Assembly: GCA_964503045.1 (NCBI GenBank)
Contig: CAZCZI010000004.1
Location: 106,713-170,712 of the forward strand
Direction: 5' to 3'
DNA: 64,000 nucleotides
Origin: CAYZJR01 sp964503045
GTDB lineage: Bacteria; Cyanobacteriota; Vampirovibrionia; Obscuribacterales; Obscuribacteraceae
The notes below the pieces were generated by a model. It was given only the letters and a program-made list of their open reading frames with translations. It searched no databases and was not told the origin of the DNA. A program made the translations under genes and the position numbers. Below are positions 17,161 to 25,608 of the stretch, piece by piece (positions within the stretch are counted from its first letter, which is position 1; each line of letters starts with the position of its first letter).

Positions 17161-17189
17161 CGCATCATTATACAAGATATAATGGTGCG
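17161..17189. promoter_or_regulatory. palindromic divergent promoter/operator
   Basis: A 12-bp inverted repeat (CGCATCATTATA, 17161-17172, with TATAATGGTGCG, 17178-17189; one G-T wobble) places a TATAAT-like -10 element on each strand. It lies between the divergent TPR gene (start 17051) and DUF2207 gene (start 17252). A protein bound here could control both directions. No good -35 was found at standard spacing. Confidence 0.4.
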
Positions 17190-17251
17190 TTCCGACTGTA
17201 CGGATATCGGGCCGTCATTCATGTGGAAGGGTTGTGGGCTTGCGGGGACCT

Positions 17252-18907
17252 ATGCTGAAATCTGCCGTGGCGTTTGCCGCAGTGCTTTGCGCACTCCTGG
17301 CATCTGCTACGGCCTGTTCGGCGCAGAAAGCCGGCTCTAAAATCGAGTCTTTCGACAGTGAACTGACGCTTGCGAAAAACGGCGAACTCAGCGTTGTCGA
17401 GTCGATAAACGTCAATTTTGGAAGTGCTAAGTGCGATTCATTCGTAAGACGAATTCCGTTTCGTTTTTCGCATGGAAAAGCCAGATACACAACGCTACTT
17501 CATATCGATCAGGTGACCACCTCTTCATCGTCGTCAGTGCCATTCGTTGAAAAATGCCAAGGTGACGAGGTTAATCTAAAGATCGGCAAAGAAGATGTTG
17601 CTCTTTCCGGACAACATACCTTCATCGTTCGCTATCGTGTTTTACGTGCCGTCACATTTGCTAATGGGCTTCCTCAGCTGTATTGGAACGCCACCGGATA
17701 TGATTGGCAGTTCCCCATAAAAAAAGCATCCGTGCATTTCGTGCCGCCTGCTGGAGTGACGACAAAGCAGTTGCATGCGGCATCATCAGTAGGTGCGCTG
17801 GGTGCGAGAAACGCGGCTCAAACTGAAGTGCAACTGACGAAAGTCAATTTCACTGCGTCGAATCTCAAGCCAGGACAGGGACTTAGCGTTCTCGTCACTC
17901 TGCCGACCGGCGCGGTTGAACGTCCATCTGAATGGTTGTTGGCGATGTGGTACCTGCGAGATTGGTATCCTGCAGTCGTCTTGCCGCTTTTTACTGCGAT
18001 TGTTTTGTACCTCTATTGGTGGTGTTACGGTCGCGATCCTTCGGCCGGCAAGGTTATCGGCGTTGAGTGGGATCCGCCATCGACGCTGACTCCGGCGGAG
18101 GTTGGCACTCTCATTGATGAAAAGTGCGATGACCCCGATGTTGTCTCGACGCTTCTGGACTTGGCTGTAAGAGGATATGTAAAGATTCGAGAGGTCCCCT
18201 TCAATGGCTTCTTCTATTTATCAAACAAGGATTACGAGTTTGAATTGACCAATACTAATTGGGAGGGATTGAAGCCTTATGAAAGGCTATTTCTGACCTC
18301 GCTTTTTACGATTGACAAAACCTATGCATCAAGGCAAAAGGGAGAGTTTGGGGCGTATCTTCGTCCTATTAAAGAAGAGATCTACAAATCACTTGTCACC
18401 GACGGTTATTTCGTCAGGCACCCTGAAGAAGATCGTCGAATCTTTCACACGACTGGAATTGTCTTGATGCTCAACTCGGTTGCAGCTTTAGTGATGACGA
18501 TGAAGGGCGCCAACTGGCTTCCGTTTGCAGCCGGTTTCTATTTCGCGGGCGTGATTACGTGCGTGGCTGCAAGCTCAATGCCCAAGCGCACTTCCAAAGG
18601 CTGCGAAATACTGAGGCAGTGCGTGTCATTTAGACGCTTTGCCACCATGGCTGAAAAGAAACGCATCGAAGCCATAGCCAAAGAAGACCCCACAATTTTC
18701 GGGCGGCTGCTGCCATACGCCATTATTCTCGGTTGTGCAGACAGATGGGCGGAACAGTTTAAGGATGTCGTCGTCCAAAGACCTCAATGGTTCGAAACGA
18801 TGAACGAGGGCAATCGCCCATTTTCTTCGGCTATGTTCTTTGAGAACCTTTTGCAAGCGATCGACATCTTTGGCCGGGCTCTCACTGAGCCTTCCAGGGG
18901 CTCGTAA
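17252..18907 (+). CDS. DUF2207 family membrane protein
   Basis: The 551-residue product starts at ATG 17252 with GGGGA just upstream. A signal peptide (MLKSAVAFAAVLCALLASAT) precedes an extracytoplasmic beta domain with DUF2207 hallmarks: ESFDSELTLAKNGELSVVES, then FVRRIPFRF and LYWNATGYDWQFPI. A membrane helix follows (AVVLPLFTAIVLYLYWW), and then a cytoplasmic segment with VEWDPPSTLTPAEVGTLID and LLDLAVRGYVKI. A late hydrophobic pair comes near residue 415-450. The family occurs widely in bacteria and its biochemical role is not established. Confidence 0.83.
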   Translation: MLKSAVAFAAVLCALLASATACSAQKAGSKIESFDSELTLAKNGELSVVESINVNFGSAKCDSFVRRIPFRFSHGKARYTTLLHIDQVTTSSSSSVPFVEKCQGDEVNLKIGKEDVALSGQHTFIVRYRVLRAVTFANGLPQLYWNATGYDWQFPIKKASVHFVPPAGVTTKQLHAASSVGALGARNAAQTEVQLTKVNFTASNLKPGQGLSVLVTLPTGAVERPSEWLLAMWYLRDWYPAVVLPLFTAIVLYLYWWCYGRDPSAGKVIGVEWDPPSTLTPAEVGTLIDEKCDDPDVVSTLLDLAVRGYVKIREVPFNGFFYLSNKDYEFELTNTNWEGLKPYERLFLTSLFTIDKTYASRQKGEFGAYLRPIKEEIYKSLVTDGYFVRHPEEDRRIFHTTGIVLMLNSVAALVMTMKGANWLPFAAGFYFAGVITCVAASSMPKRTSKGCEILRQCVSFRRFATMAEKKRIEAIAKEDPTIFGRLLPYAIILGCADRWAEQFKDVVVQRPQWFETMNEGNRPFSSAMFFENLLQAIDIFGRALTEPSRGS

Positions 18908-19010
18908 GCAGAGTCTCACACGATGGAATATTATGATGGGATGACGATTAGGCGCTGAAAAGTCCACTAAAGTGGCATAAACCTATAGATAGCGCCACTA
19001 AGGAGACCCC

Positions 19011-19859
19011 GTGCACAAGTCGAAGTTCGCGATTTTTGCAATGCGATTGTCACTGCTGTGCTGTTTGGCTCTGATTAGCGGCAATCCTTGTATTGCTCAA
19101 GAGGGTTTGGCTAAAGCTACTGATAGACCGGACGATGTGGAGTTGAAGAAACAGTCTCCACAGCTCGACAGTGCAAAAAAGAGTGACGACGAGAAATCGC
19201 TGAAGACCGAACTGACTTCGGCACAAAAAGCAAATGAGTTGTTGCGGCAGGGCACACTTCACCACAACAATGGCTATCTTCCCGAAGCCGAGCAGTGCTT
19301 CAGACAGGCATTAATTCTCGACCCACGCAACGCCAATGGGTATTTCAATCTAGGAGCAATCGCAGAATCGCGTGGTGACTTGATTACGGCGTTAGGACAT
19401 TATCGTGCTGGTCTTAATGTAAGCCCTGGTGATAAGGAGATTGGCGAGGCAATCACTTCCATAGAAGCGCAGCTGAAGCAAATGAGCAGTTCGGATGCAT
19501 CTAGCACGCGACTTGCGAGATCGACACCGGCCTTTACGCAATCGGTTTCTACCGGTAGCGCACCGATTCTTTCAACCTCTGAGGTTGCGCCGCCGGTGGC
19601 ACCGGCAATTACTCCATCGAGTGCGCCGAATGCTAATGCCTCGGGTCGTCAATTCCAGCTGAAATCAAGTACTTCTCGAACCATGGGGCAAGCTCAGGCG
19701 ACCAGTCCAGCTCCTGTGGCAACGGTGATGCAACCAAGCAGAAAGAAAGCAATAGCCAAAGCGGCTCTTGGAGCTGCGGTTTCAATCGGATTGAGCACCG
19801 CACTTAGATCGTCCGGATTGCACTGTCCAGTTTGCAGAGTCGTTCGATTCGGGTTTTAG
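19011..19859 (+). CDS. secreted TPR protein
   Basis: The 282-residue product starts at GTG 19011 with AAGGAGA at ideal spacing. It has a signal peptide (FAMRLSLLCCLALISG), a charged linker and two or three TPR units (LLRQGTLHHNNGYLPEAEQC, NANGYFNLGAIAESRGDL). A long Ser/Thr/Pro/Ala-rich tail follows and ends in a short hydrophobic segment with two cysteines (HCPVCRVV). The His/Cys-rich secreted gene starts one base after its stop, so the two are surely cotranscribed. Confidence 0.75.
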   Translation: MHKSKFAIFAMRLSLLCCLALISGNPCIAQEGLAKATDRPDDVELKKQSPQLDSAKKSDDEKSLKTELTSAQKANELLRQGTLHHNNGYLPEAEQCFRQALILDPRNANGYFNLGAIAESRGDLITALGHYRAGLNVSPGDKEIGEAITSIEAQLKQMSSSDASSTRLARSTPAFTQSVSTGSAPILSTSEVAPPVAPAITPSSAPNANASGRQFQLKSSTSRTMGQAQATSPAPVATVMQPSRKKAIAKAALGAAVSIGLSTALRSSGLHCPVCRVVRFGF

Positions 19860-19860
19860 T

Positions 19861-20409
19861 ATGAGCAGCGCGCTCTCAACCGCCTTGTCCACCTTAGCAG
19901 CGTTTGTAATAGTCTTTGCCGGTTGCTTGCCGGCATCAGCGCAATCGTGCTGTGATCACGCGGCGCGAGATCACGCGGCACGAGATCACGCGGCACGTGA
20001 TCATGCGGCGCATGAGCAAGGTGACTTGGCGACTAGTGCGATGCCGGACTCATTGACGCAGTCCTCGAAAGTGATTGCCTCGCAGTCGCCATATCGTATT
20101 TCTAGGCAAAAGGTCCTCAAGGTGCCGTCGGACCAGCAAGACGAAACCCCCGAAAATCAAAATTCCAAGCCGTTGTTTGATGGTAGTGGAGCTGATGTGT
20201 CCAGGCAGTTCGACAAATGGAAGGACGACTATGTCAGACCTGTAGTCTGCCCTGTGTTAATGTGCCATGGAAATTGTGCGAAGACAGATCTTGGTTGCAA
20301 GGGAATCTACGGGTCGATTTTGGGCGGAATGAACTCTTGCTGCATGTCTGCACCACCTGTGGTGCATGACGGTGAGGGTATTTTTCCGCTTCGCTTAGTT
20401 GATGATTAG
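19861..20409 (+). CDS. secreted His/Cys-rich protein with DHAAR repeats
   Basis: The 182-residue product has a signal peptide (LAAFVIVFAGCLPASAQ). Then come CC and four tandem DHAAR-type pentapeptides, a disordered Ser/Gln-rich stretch and a C-terminal Cys cluster (VVCPVLMCHGNC, LGCKG, NSCCMS). The His and Cys density suggests metal binding or disulfide bonding outside the cell, but no family is recognised. The pentapeptides are encoded by a 15-bp DNA repeat that also occurs in an intergenic region 24 kb away. The gene is translationally close to the upstream TPR gene. Confidence 0.65.
   Translation: MSSALSTALSTLAAFVIVFAGCLPASAQSCCDHAARDHAARDHAARDHAAHEQGDLATSAMPDSLTQSSKVIASQSPYRISRQKVLKVPSDQQDETPENQNSKPLFDGSGADVSRQFDKWKDDYVRPVVCPVLMCHGNCAKTDLGCKGIYGSILGGMNSCCMSAPPVVHDGEGIFPLRLVDD
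19954..20013 (+). repeat. four tandem 15-bp repeats (GATCACGCGGCRCGA)
   Basis: Units lie at 19954-19968, 19969-19983, 19984-19998 and 19999-20013, with a few substitutions between them. Each encodes DHAAR or a close variant. Neighbouring units can pair, because GATCACGC and GCGTGATC are reverse complements. The same unit occurs at 43766-43961. Confidence 0.85.
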
Positions 20410-20612
20410 TCATTGTTGCGCTCGCTGCAATAGTTATGCAACTTTTACTTTCAGGTAATTTTTTATCTTCGAGATTTCGCAAGTGCCCAAATTCGGCATA
20501 ATGAGCAGCTCCCGACATGCTGACATTTGTAATATGCTGGATATGTAGTCTTCGCCACGTCAATTGATAAAACGTTTCTGGACACGCAAATGCGGCAGTT
20601 TACTTATAATAG

Positions 20613-20819
20613 GAGGTCGAACACGAACCTTCGCTTTCCGAAAGGGAAGTTGATGTGCTCGGTCTTCTCGTGCAAGGACTTTCCAATCAAGAGATCGCAG
20701 ACAAGTTAGAGATAAGCTCCGAAACAGTCAAGAGCCATCTGCGACACATCATGAAGAAACTTGCTGTGTCTGATCGCACACAAGCCGCAGTGAAAGCGCT
20801 CAAGCAGGGTCTGGTTTAG
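20613..20819 (+). pseudogene. LuxR-type HTH domain fragment without a normal start
   Basis: The frame from 20613 to TAG 20817-20819 encodes one complete GerE/LuxR DNA-binding domain: LSEREVDVLGLLVQGLSNQE, then IADKLEISSETVKSHLRHIM and KKLAVSDRTQAAVKALKQG. The only usable start inside it, GTG 20655, would remove the first helix. No ATG, GTG or TTG lies between the upstream TAG (20610) and the domain. A perfect TATAAT (20605-20610) and AGGAGG (20611-20616) sit directly upstream. It is either the remnant of a response regulator or a domain with a non-standard or leaderless start. The tail overlaps the end of the convergent XRE gene. Confidence 0.6.
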
Positions 20820-21085
20820 TCGTCGTCGCCGGCGCTTGCTGCACCGGCAAGAGCACCGATTGTAATCTCGCCTCTGGCAACTTTCTCTTCAGCGATTTTC
20901 AAAAGTCCCCAAGGGGAAATCTGAAGAGCGACTGCCAGTTTACTTAGATTACGAATGGAGATGTTGCGCGTTCCGCGCTCGAGATCTCCAATATAAGATC
21001 GATGCAGACCACTTCTGCGTGCCAGCTCGCTTTGAGAAACCTTCAGCTCTGCTCGGCGATCACGGACTGCGATTGAAAGTGCCAT
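20816..21085 (-). CDS. XRE-family HTH transcriptional regulator
   Basis: The product has 89 residues and a Cro/C1-type helix-turn-helix: VRDRRAELKVSQSELARRSG, then LHRSYIGDLERGTRNISIRN and LSKLAVALQISPWGLLKIAE. ATG 21085 has no ribosome site. An in-frame CTG at 21107-21109 has GGAGG 5 bases upstream and would add eight residues. It is a small DNA-binding regulator of the type found near toxin-antitoxin or phage genes, but no partner is adjacent. It converges with the LuxR fragment. Confidence 0.82.
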   Translation of the reverse strand: MALSIAVRDRRAELKVSQSELARRSGLHRSYIGDLERGTRNISIRNLSKLAVALQISPWGLLKIAEEKVARGEITIGALAGAASAGDDD

Positions 21086-21184
21086 TATTAGGTCGTCTTG
21101 AAGGCCCAGGGTTCCCTCCTCCCTTGTGCCGGTTGTTGTCAATTGCCTAGAACCTATCCTAAGAATGTTCAATTCTATAATCTT

Positions 21185-21231
21185 TCACCCAAATGGGGGA
21201 TTCAGATCCCCGGAGTGGGTGATCTTTTTTT
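21185..21231 (+). terminator. two-tier hairpin followed by T-run
   Basis: The outer stem TCACCCA/TGGGTGA (21185-21191 and 21216-21222) encloses an inner GGGGAT/ATCCCC stem. It is followed by TC and seven Ts. This has the form of an intrinsic terminator on the plus strand, yet no plus-strand gene lies just upstream. It may end a short untranslated transcript starting near TATAAT (21175-21180). Confidence 0.5.
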
Positions 21232-21306
21232 CGATTCTCAGGACTTGAATACCGAAGTTGCTCTTGATTTCTGCGCCGCGAGTAAGTTTTTGCTTCAGGT
21301 AACTGT

Positions 21307-21423
21307 CTAGATTCCCCGACCGAAGAACCAGTACAAAACTCCAAAGCCCATCAAAGTTGTGAAGCTCAACATTGCAACGATAGGCATAAGTCCAATTGTT
21401 TTCTCTTTAACACCGTAATTCAT
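21307..21423 (-). CDS. 38-aa single-span membrane protein
   Basis: ATG 21423 has AAGGAG 7 bases upstream. The frame encodes a short basic N-terminus (MNYGVKEKTIGLM), one hydrophobic helix (PIVAMLSFTTLMGFGVLYWF) and a basic end, stopping at TAG 21307-21309. The strong ribosome site and clean membrane topology argue that it is real. It resembles the size class of small accessory subunits of membrane complexes. No such complex is nearby, so its partner is unknown. Confidence 0.6.
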   Translation of the reverse strand: MNYGVKEKTIGLMPIVAMLSFTTLMGFGVLYWFFGRGI

Positions 21424-21781
21424 GATTGATCTCCTTGCTCTAGATTCCTTGTGAACGCGGCGGCATATCCATCGATGAACGCAAAACGATCACTAGACTC
21501 TGCTGCCAAAAGCAGAGTTGCTCATTGATTTGTGGCGCGACGAGTGAATCGCAGCCCATGCACACTCAACAGAATCGGATGACGCTGAGGTGATTTGATT
21601 GTTCCGGTCTATTACCCATTCGTATTCAGGCTTTACCCCATGTGATTCGAACTCAGCAACAATCATAATGAAATTGATTCATGAGAACTCCCGGATTTGA
21701 GCCTCGCCTAGCCAGTGAGGCTCGGTCCGCGTTTAGCACTAAATCCGCGTTTAGACTAAATAGGAATGGAAGCGAGTTTTG
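21424..21781. other. intergenic region with short repeats, no gene seen
   Basis: The 358 bases between the small membrane protein and a TPR gene hold three features. A 7-bp hairpin CTCTGCT/AGCAGAG lies near 21498-21517. A GAGCCTC/GAGGCTC inverted repeat lies near 21699-21724. An imperfect direct repeat of TCCGCGTTTAG...CTAAA lies near 21727-21761. No convincing gene, tRNA or terminator was seen. Confidence 0.5.
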
Positions 21782-23125
21782 TTATTTGAGGCTCTGTTTT
21801 GCGGGTTCGGCAAACGAGCATGCGACAGGAAACTCCAGTGTCTTTTTGTCGCCTGATTTCTTTACCCACGCGAAATACTCGCCTGCTTCTTTTGCTTTTC
21901 CGTCTGCAAGCATTTTCAGACCGAGTAACGTCCTTGCTTGCGTTTGCTTGGTGCTATCGGTTGCCGCCTTCAAAAGCGCCTCAGCACTTAAATTTCCCGC
22001 CGCAAACTTGAGAATCGGAGTCGGCCACTCCGCTCCGTCGTTTTTGCTTAGTGTCTTGTCTAGAACATGTTTTGCTTTAGTTGGTTGCTTCGCCATCAAG
22101 TAGGAAACATTGCACAGTGCCGCCACCCGTGGTGCCTCATCGTCATGCCAATATGTGTTTACCATCCAGTTTTCAAAATCGAAGGCGGCTTTGTCGTATT
22201 GGCGCTTACTAAGCAAAGCAAAGCCACGATTCAATGTTGGGTCGGTAAGGTGAGGGCTCAGTTGAATGGCATGATTGAAGTCTGCAATTGCTTTGTCCGG
22301 TTGGCCGGACATGTACAAAGAGCTTCCGCGAGACATGAAGAGTACAGCGTCCTTGCAGCTCGTCGACATAAGTTGATCGAAATCTTCAACCGATTCTTTG
22401 TAGCGTCCGGTTTGAGCCAGAAGTTGCGCGCGTTCTATCAACCCTAGGCGGCTCTCGGTAACCAACTTTGGCATGCATTGGCTGTACAAGGGATCGTTTG
22501 TGATCAAAGGCGGAAGTTTTCCGGGGTCTAGTTTGATTGACTCCGAATAGTCGCGCAGCGCCGCATCGACTCGGCCTTCCATGTCTTCAGCTCGGGCTTT
22601 GAAGTAGCGAGCCAAATAAACCGCGGGGTGTGTCTTGTTTTTGGAAATGGTCAGGTCGTAGTCTCTGATTGCATTGACCCTGTGACCTTGAAGCAATTCA
22701 AAATTGCCGCGAAAAAAATACGCTTCAGGCAGATTCGGGTTAGCTTTGATGCAATCATTGAAGTCTTTCATTGCCGAATCAACGTCATTGAGCATTCCCA
22801 ATAGAAGCGCCCGTGCCAAGAGAAAATCAGGGTTGTTCTTACTCGACTCGATTGCTTGAGTGCACTCACGCAGCGCTTTGTTGTATTTCTTGCTGAGATA
22901 AAAAACCGCAATACGCTGTTTAAACGCAACAATGTTTTTCGGATCTTCTCGCTGCACCAAATCGCACTCTTGGAGCGCTTTATCGAAGTCGCCGGCCTTT
23001 GAAAATTTTGCCGCTTGTTGCAGGTGCGAGTTTATATTGCTCTTGGCGGCTAGCGCATCGAAGCCCAGAAAAGCTGTCGCAGCAAATACGGATGTCCAAA
23101 AACAGATTGCTCTATTCGGCATCAC
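21782..23125 (-). CDS. secreted TPR protein
   Basis: The 447-residue product has a signal peptide (AICFWTSVFAATAFLGFDAL, cleaved near ALA/AK). At least eight TPR units cover most of the rest (for example AAKFSKAGDFDKALQECDL, LPEAYFFRGNFELLQGHR and AVLFMSRGSSLYMSGQPD). It overlaps the end of the upstream secreted-protein gene by 4 bases (ATGA type), which points to translational coupling. It is probably an extracytoplasmic scaffold. Confidence 0.8.
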   Translation of the reverse strand: MMPNRAICFWTSVFAATAFLGFDALAAKSNINSHLQQAAKFSKAGDFDKALQECDLVQREDPKNIVAFKQRIAVFYLSKKYNKALRECTQAIESSKNNPDFLLARALLLGMLNDVDSAMKDFNDCIKANPNLPEAYFFRGNFELLQGHRVNAIRDYDLTISKNKTHPAVYLARYFKARAEDMEGRVDAALRDYSESIKLDPGKLPPLITNDPLYSQCMPKLVTESRLGLIERAQLLAQTGRYKESVEDFDQLMSTSCKDAVLFMSRGSSLYMSGQPDKAIADFNHAIQLSPHLTDPTLNRGFALLSKRQYDKAAFDFENWMVNTYWHDDEAPRVAALCNVSYLMAKQPTKAKHVLDKTLSKNDGAEWPTPILKFAAGNLSAEALLKAATDSTKQTQARTLLGLKMLADGKAKEAGEYFAWVKKSGDKKTLEFPVACSFAEPAKQSLK

Positions 23126-23877
23126 TTGCCAGATTCCACCGGTTTTGCAGGCAGCGTTTGGGAGGGTTCGTCCAGTTTCAATAACTCTGCTTTGGGTGGA
23201 ACCAATTTTGATGAATCAACCTTTCCCGGATCTGGTTGCGGGGTGTCAGTTTTTGCGGCATCAACTTTCGGTGTATCGGCTTTTGACGGATCGGCCACCG
23301 TCGACTCGGCTGCACCGACTGTTGATGCTGGTTTTGAGCCGCCATAAACTATCGGTTTAAACGAATTGATTGATGAGTCAAATAGTGTTTTGTATTGGGA
23401 AAATGCAATTGGATCTGCGCTGCAGCTGATCACAAAGATATTGTCGCCGGACTGAACGAAAGCCTTCACGACTCGAGTCTCGATGATCCCGAGCTTTTGT
23501 TCGAGGTCGATTCGTTTGGCTGGACATCCACCGATTTCAACGTCTTTCGCTTCAATGACTTTCCAAATCGTCGAGTGAACTTTGGCGTTGTAGTCGTAAT
23601 AATCTTGAAGTTTCTTGCCGCCTTCGAGCTTGCTGACGCCAACTTTTATATTGGGAGGAACATTCTCATCGCCTGAAACTTCCGAGAGAAACTTTGTTGC
23701 GCAGACAACTACGACAGGATCGGGCTGCACGTGCCAATTCTCTGGAAACTCAATGCAGAAACCCTTCTCTTGATTAGCGTAGAAGCTCATGTCGGCTATT
23801 GCTTCGCCACAGGTCAAGAAGAAGGCTACAAGCGCCCCCGATATGATTTGCATGACCTGAATGATTCTTGAACTCAT
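23122..23877 (-). CDS. secreted PsbP/DUF1795-like protein with Lys/Asp/Pro repeat tail
   Basis: The roughly 251-residue product starts at ATG 23877 (GGGGA 10 bases upstream); TTG 23895 is an alternative. A signal peptide ends near EAIA. The folded part (about 35-180) reads like PsbP-type domains: FCIEFPENWHVQPDPVVVVC, then VHSTIWKVIEAKDVEIGGC, VVKAFVQSGDNIFVISCSA and FSQYKTLFDSSINSF. The tail has degenerate repeats of the form PKVDAAKTDTPQPDPGKVD. The gene is coupled to the downstream TPR gene. Confidence 0.65.
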   Translation of the reverse strand: MSSRIIQVMQIISGALVAFFLTCGEAIADMSFYANQEKGFCIEFPENWHVQPDPVVVVCATKFLSEVSGDENVPPNIKVGVSKLEGGKKLQDYYDYNAKVHSTIWKVIEAKDVEIGGCPAKRIDLEQKLGIIETRVVKAFVQSGDNIFVISCSADPIAFSQYKTLFDSSINSFKPIVYGGSKPASTVGAAESTVADPSKADTPKVDAAKTDTPQPDPGKVDSSKLVPPKAELLKLDEPSQTLPAKPVESGK

Positions 23878-23970
23878 ATGTGTCAAGTTCCCCAATTTGA
23901 TTCAACCTTATACATGATAGATTAAGTGTTCGTCTTTTACTCTATGTGGTCAATATTTGAGTACTTTGGT

Positions 23971-25608
23971 ATGAAATCACGCAGGTTCCTTCTAAGTAGT
24001 CTCTGGACTACGTTGGTCGCTTTTGGCTGTTCGTTCGTGTGGTTGACAGCCGATGCAAGGCATGACGAAGGTCAACAAAAGTCCAGAAGCAAGGCTCGTG
24101 GTGATGCCCCGTGTTTGTCCTGGGTTCAACCCCTTCGACCTGTGAAAGCTGTGATTCTCTGCGTGCATGGTCTCGGGTTGCACAGCGGGAGTTATGAAGC
24201 TTTTGGCAAAATTATGAGCAAGAAAGGTTGTTCGGTCTATGCCATCGATGTTCGTGGCTTTGGCTCGTGGATGGCTGCCAAAGGACATCAGAAGGTCGAT
24301 TTCGATGCGTGTCTGGAGGATGTTCGCGCGACACTTCGATCGGTCAAAACAGCCAATCCAGACAAGCCGGTATTTCTTCTTGGTGAATCTATGGGTGGTG
24401 CGATTGCGTTGCAATCAACAGCGAAGTTTCCTGAGTTGGTGAATGGATTGATCTCGTCTGTTCCTGCTGCAGAGCGTTTTCAGCAAGGAAAGACCGATTT
24501 GAAAGTGGCGTTGCACATGCTGACTCCAAATCGTTCGTTCGATGTTGGATCCGGCATCATGGATCAAGTCACGAAAGACGAAGAACTGCGTCAGAGCTTG
24601 AAGGAAGATCCTTTGGGCAGGCTCAAACTTTCTTCAAAAGAGCTTTTGCAATTCCAAGCATTTATGAATCAGAATCACGACGTTGCACCAACCATAACAA
24701 ACATTCCCGTCTTAATTGTGCAGGGTGCCAAAGATAAGCTTGTGAAGCCAAAAGGAACGGCAGAGCTGTTTGACGAGTTGGCAACGTCGGACAAGAAAAT
24801 GATAACGGTGCTCAGTGCAGAGCATCTAATTTTCGAAGAAGGGCAATTCACCGACGAAGTAATCGACAACCTGGATGGTTGGATTAATGAGCATTTGCCG
24901 CGGCGCGGCCCTTTGGATCAACTTACACAAAGAATAGAGGCGGCTCGAAGTCTGATTGACGAGCAGAGATATCCGCAGGCTTTAGCGATTTTGCAGCAGT
25001 GTTTGCAGCTGTCAGGACAGAATCCGGAAGTGCATCTGTTGATGGGACTCGTTCTGGCGAAGCAGCACAAGCCGCTGAAGGCAATGTCTCACTTGAAGCA
25101 AGCGATGAAGTTGAGCGGTGGACCAAACAATCCGCAGTTTAAGAGTCGTGCCAATAAGGTCTTGCTGTCGTTGCCGCCTGAATTCTTGTCGCCACGCATG
25201 GGTGCGCTTATGAATCGAAAAGCCGGTGTCGGTCCGATGGCAGTAAAACAAAAGATGGGAATGATGCGCCGAGGCGGAGTCCCTGGAGTGGCCGGGAATC
25301 CTGCTCCCGATCTGTCGGGACAATCACAGGTGTTAGTTTTCTGTGCCGGCTGGTGCGAGCCATGCACAGATCTGGCAAAACTCATTGCTGACGCCGAGAC
25401 GAAGTTTGGCAACAAAGTCAAATTTGTTTCAATTGACGTTGATGATCCGAAAAACGAAGAGTTGATGGTGAAGTACAACGTGAGTCCCGTGCCAACTGTA
25501 GTCTTCTTAGACTCGAAGGGCGAAGTCGTTTCATATTCAGTCGGATATGCCGGCGTACCTGGAATGATCGACGGTATGAAGAAGTTGCTTCTACCCGGGC
25601 TCCGGTGA
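23971..25608 (+). CDS. alpha/beta hydrolase - TPR - thioredoxin fusion protein
   Basis: About 545 residues from ATG 23971, with other starts open upstream. An N-terminal signal or anchor (FLLSSLWTTLVAFGCSFVWL) precedes an alpha/beta hydrolase of the serine aminopeptidase S33 / monoacylglycerol lipase type (about 45-320). It has the CVHGLGLHSGSYE oxyanion region, nucleophile Ser in LLGESMGGAIAL, Asp in GAKDKLVKP and His in SAEHLIF. A short TPR region follows (about 330-400: YPQALAILQQCLQLSGQNPE), then a full thioredoxin domain (about 440-545). That domain has WCEPC as redox motif and VPTVV holding the cis-proline. It is probably anchored facing outward. The combination is unusual; the substrate is unknown. 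Confidence 0.82.
   Translation: MKSRRFLLSSLWTTLVAFGCSFVWLTADARHDEGQQKSRSKARGDAPCLSWVQPLRPVKAVILCVHGLGLHSGSYEAFGKIMSKKGCSVYAIDVRGFGSWMAAKGHQKVDFDACLEDVRATLRSVKTANPDKPVFLLGESMGGAIALQSTAKFPELVNGLISSVPAAERFQQGKTDLKVALHMLTPNRSFDVGSGIMDQVTKDEELRQSLKEDPLGRLKLSSKELLQFQAFMNQNHDVAPTITNIPVLIVQGAKDKLVKPKGTAELFDELATSDKKMITVLSAEHLIFEEGQFTDEVIDNLDGWINEHLPRRGPLDQLTQRIEAARSLIDEQRYPQALAILQQCLQLSGQNPEVHLLMGLVLAKQHKPLKAMSHLKQAMKLSGGPNNPQFKSRANKVLLSLPPEFLSPRMGALMNRKAGVGPMAVKQKMGMMRRGGVPGVAGNPAPDLSGQSQVLVFCAGWCEPCTDLAKLIADAETKFGNKVKFVSIDVDDPKNEELMVKYNVSPVPTVVFLDSKGEVVSYSVGYAGVPGMIDGMKKLLLPGLR

Noticed and set aside
21681..22103. Plus-strand ORF starting MRTPGFEPRL and a possible tRNA 3' end on the other strand
   Set aside because: It overlaps the real TPR gene on the minus strand, and the T-arm-like sequence cannot be completed to a tRNA cloverleaf.
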